This document shows, in pieces, positions 5,880 through 6,030 of a stretch of 6,030 nt of DNA. Source of the stretch: Streptomycetaceae bacterium (GTDB taxonomy: Bacteria > Actinomycetota > Actinomycetes > Nanopelagicales > Nanopelagicaceae). The notes beneath the pieces were generated by a model that saw only the letters and a program-made list of their open reading frames with translations, searched no databases and was not told where the DNA came from. How positions within the stretch are numbered: position 1 is the stretch's first letter; every line of letters begins with the position of its first letter. The translations under genes were made by a program, and so were the position numbers. Location: NCBI GenBank assembly GCA_027490415.1, contig JAIXYD010000149.1, positions 1-6,030 on the forward strand, in the 5' to 3' direction.

Positions 5880-6030
5880 ACTTCTCTCCGCGTGTCGGCA
5901 AGGAGTATTTCCCGATTTCCCTTATACGGGGGCTCTGCCTTAGACTCACCCTTCGGTCCAGACGAGAATCCACAGGATTTCAGGCTGGTCGAACCATGTT
6001 CGTTTTATGAGATAACAGAGAAGAAGGTAA
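5880..6030 (+). promoter_or_regulatory. Non-coding region, probable upstream region of infA
   Basis: No gene is visible in these 151 bases. They hold a short direct repeat (TTTCCCGA then TTTCCC, 5908-5921), CTTATACGGGGG at 5921-5932 that resembles 2789-2800, and a small hairpin at 5967-5979 (AATCC, loop ACA, GGATT). A -10-like TATGAG lies at 6006-6011 without a good -35. No convincing rho-independent terminator follows the secreted-protein gene. Gene order in actinobacteria predicts infA next. Confidence 0.45.
6022..6027 (+). promoter_or_regulatory. Ribosome binding site for a gene starting just beyond the window
   Basis: AGAAGG followed by TAA at the very end of the window has the composition and position of a Shine-Dalgarno site with its start codon a few bases past 6030. 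After map the expected gene is infA (translation initiation factor IF-1), but none of its codons are visible. Confidence 0.5.

Noticed and set aside
5880..6030. Search for a tRNA, small RNA, CRISPR repeat or mobile-element ends flanking the cassette
   Set aside because: There is no cloverleaf, no regularly spaced repeat, no transposase, and no obvious terminal inverted or target-site repeats bracketing 1482-5880. The ACGGGGG similarity is too short to call an attachment site.

Overview
The window looks like a piece of a moderate-GC actinobacterial chromosome, cut from the conserved secY-adk-map-infA part of the ribosomal-protein region. The evidence is the last codons of a SecY ending in SYEGFLR, an actinobacterial-type SecY terminus, followed by adk and map in the canonical order. 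A SigE-family ECF sigma factor and a sigma promoter of the leaderless type also fit Actinobacteria. The base composition looks lower in GC than Streptomyces or Mycobacterium, and secreted proteins end in a basic two-cysteine tail. A freshwater or marine lineage such as the Nanopelagicales is my best guess, but that is an inference.

Layout, all on the + strand: 1-28 end of secY; 28-660 adk (adenylate kinase, LID of the zinc Cys3-Asp type); 669-1481 map (type I methionine aminopeptidase with all metal ligands). From 1482 the canonical order is interrupted. A leaderless-type promoter at 1493-1498 leads into an ECF sigma factor (1505-2107). This overlaps by 8 bases a single-pass membrane protein (2100-2747), the likely sigma regulator. 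A structured 127-base gap follows, then two large exported proteins (2875-4149 and 4152-5879) two bases apart. The last 151 bases are non-coding and end in a ribosome binding site, which probably serves infA just outside the window.

The most interesting part is 1490-5880: a four-gene sigma / membrane regulator / two-secreted-protein cassette sitting inside an essential housekeeping cluster. The two secreted proteins are diverged tandem paralogs. They share colinear landmarks from end to end: a C-x7-C-[IV]-E-S module, an L-x-T-G...W-x-x-P block, an S-P-V-x-V-P block, an A-P-H...G-F-x-Y-S-x-P domain, and a C-terminal tail of the form ITC...KK-x-TAV-x-P-x-CP-x-GY. I cannot name their function. 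A reasonable model is that the membrane protein restrains the sigma factor until an envelope signal arrives, and that the sigma factor then drives the surface proteins. Nothing in the sequence proves this circuit.
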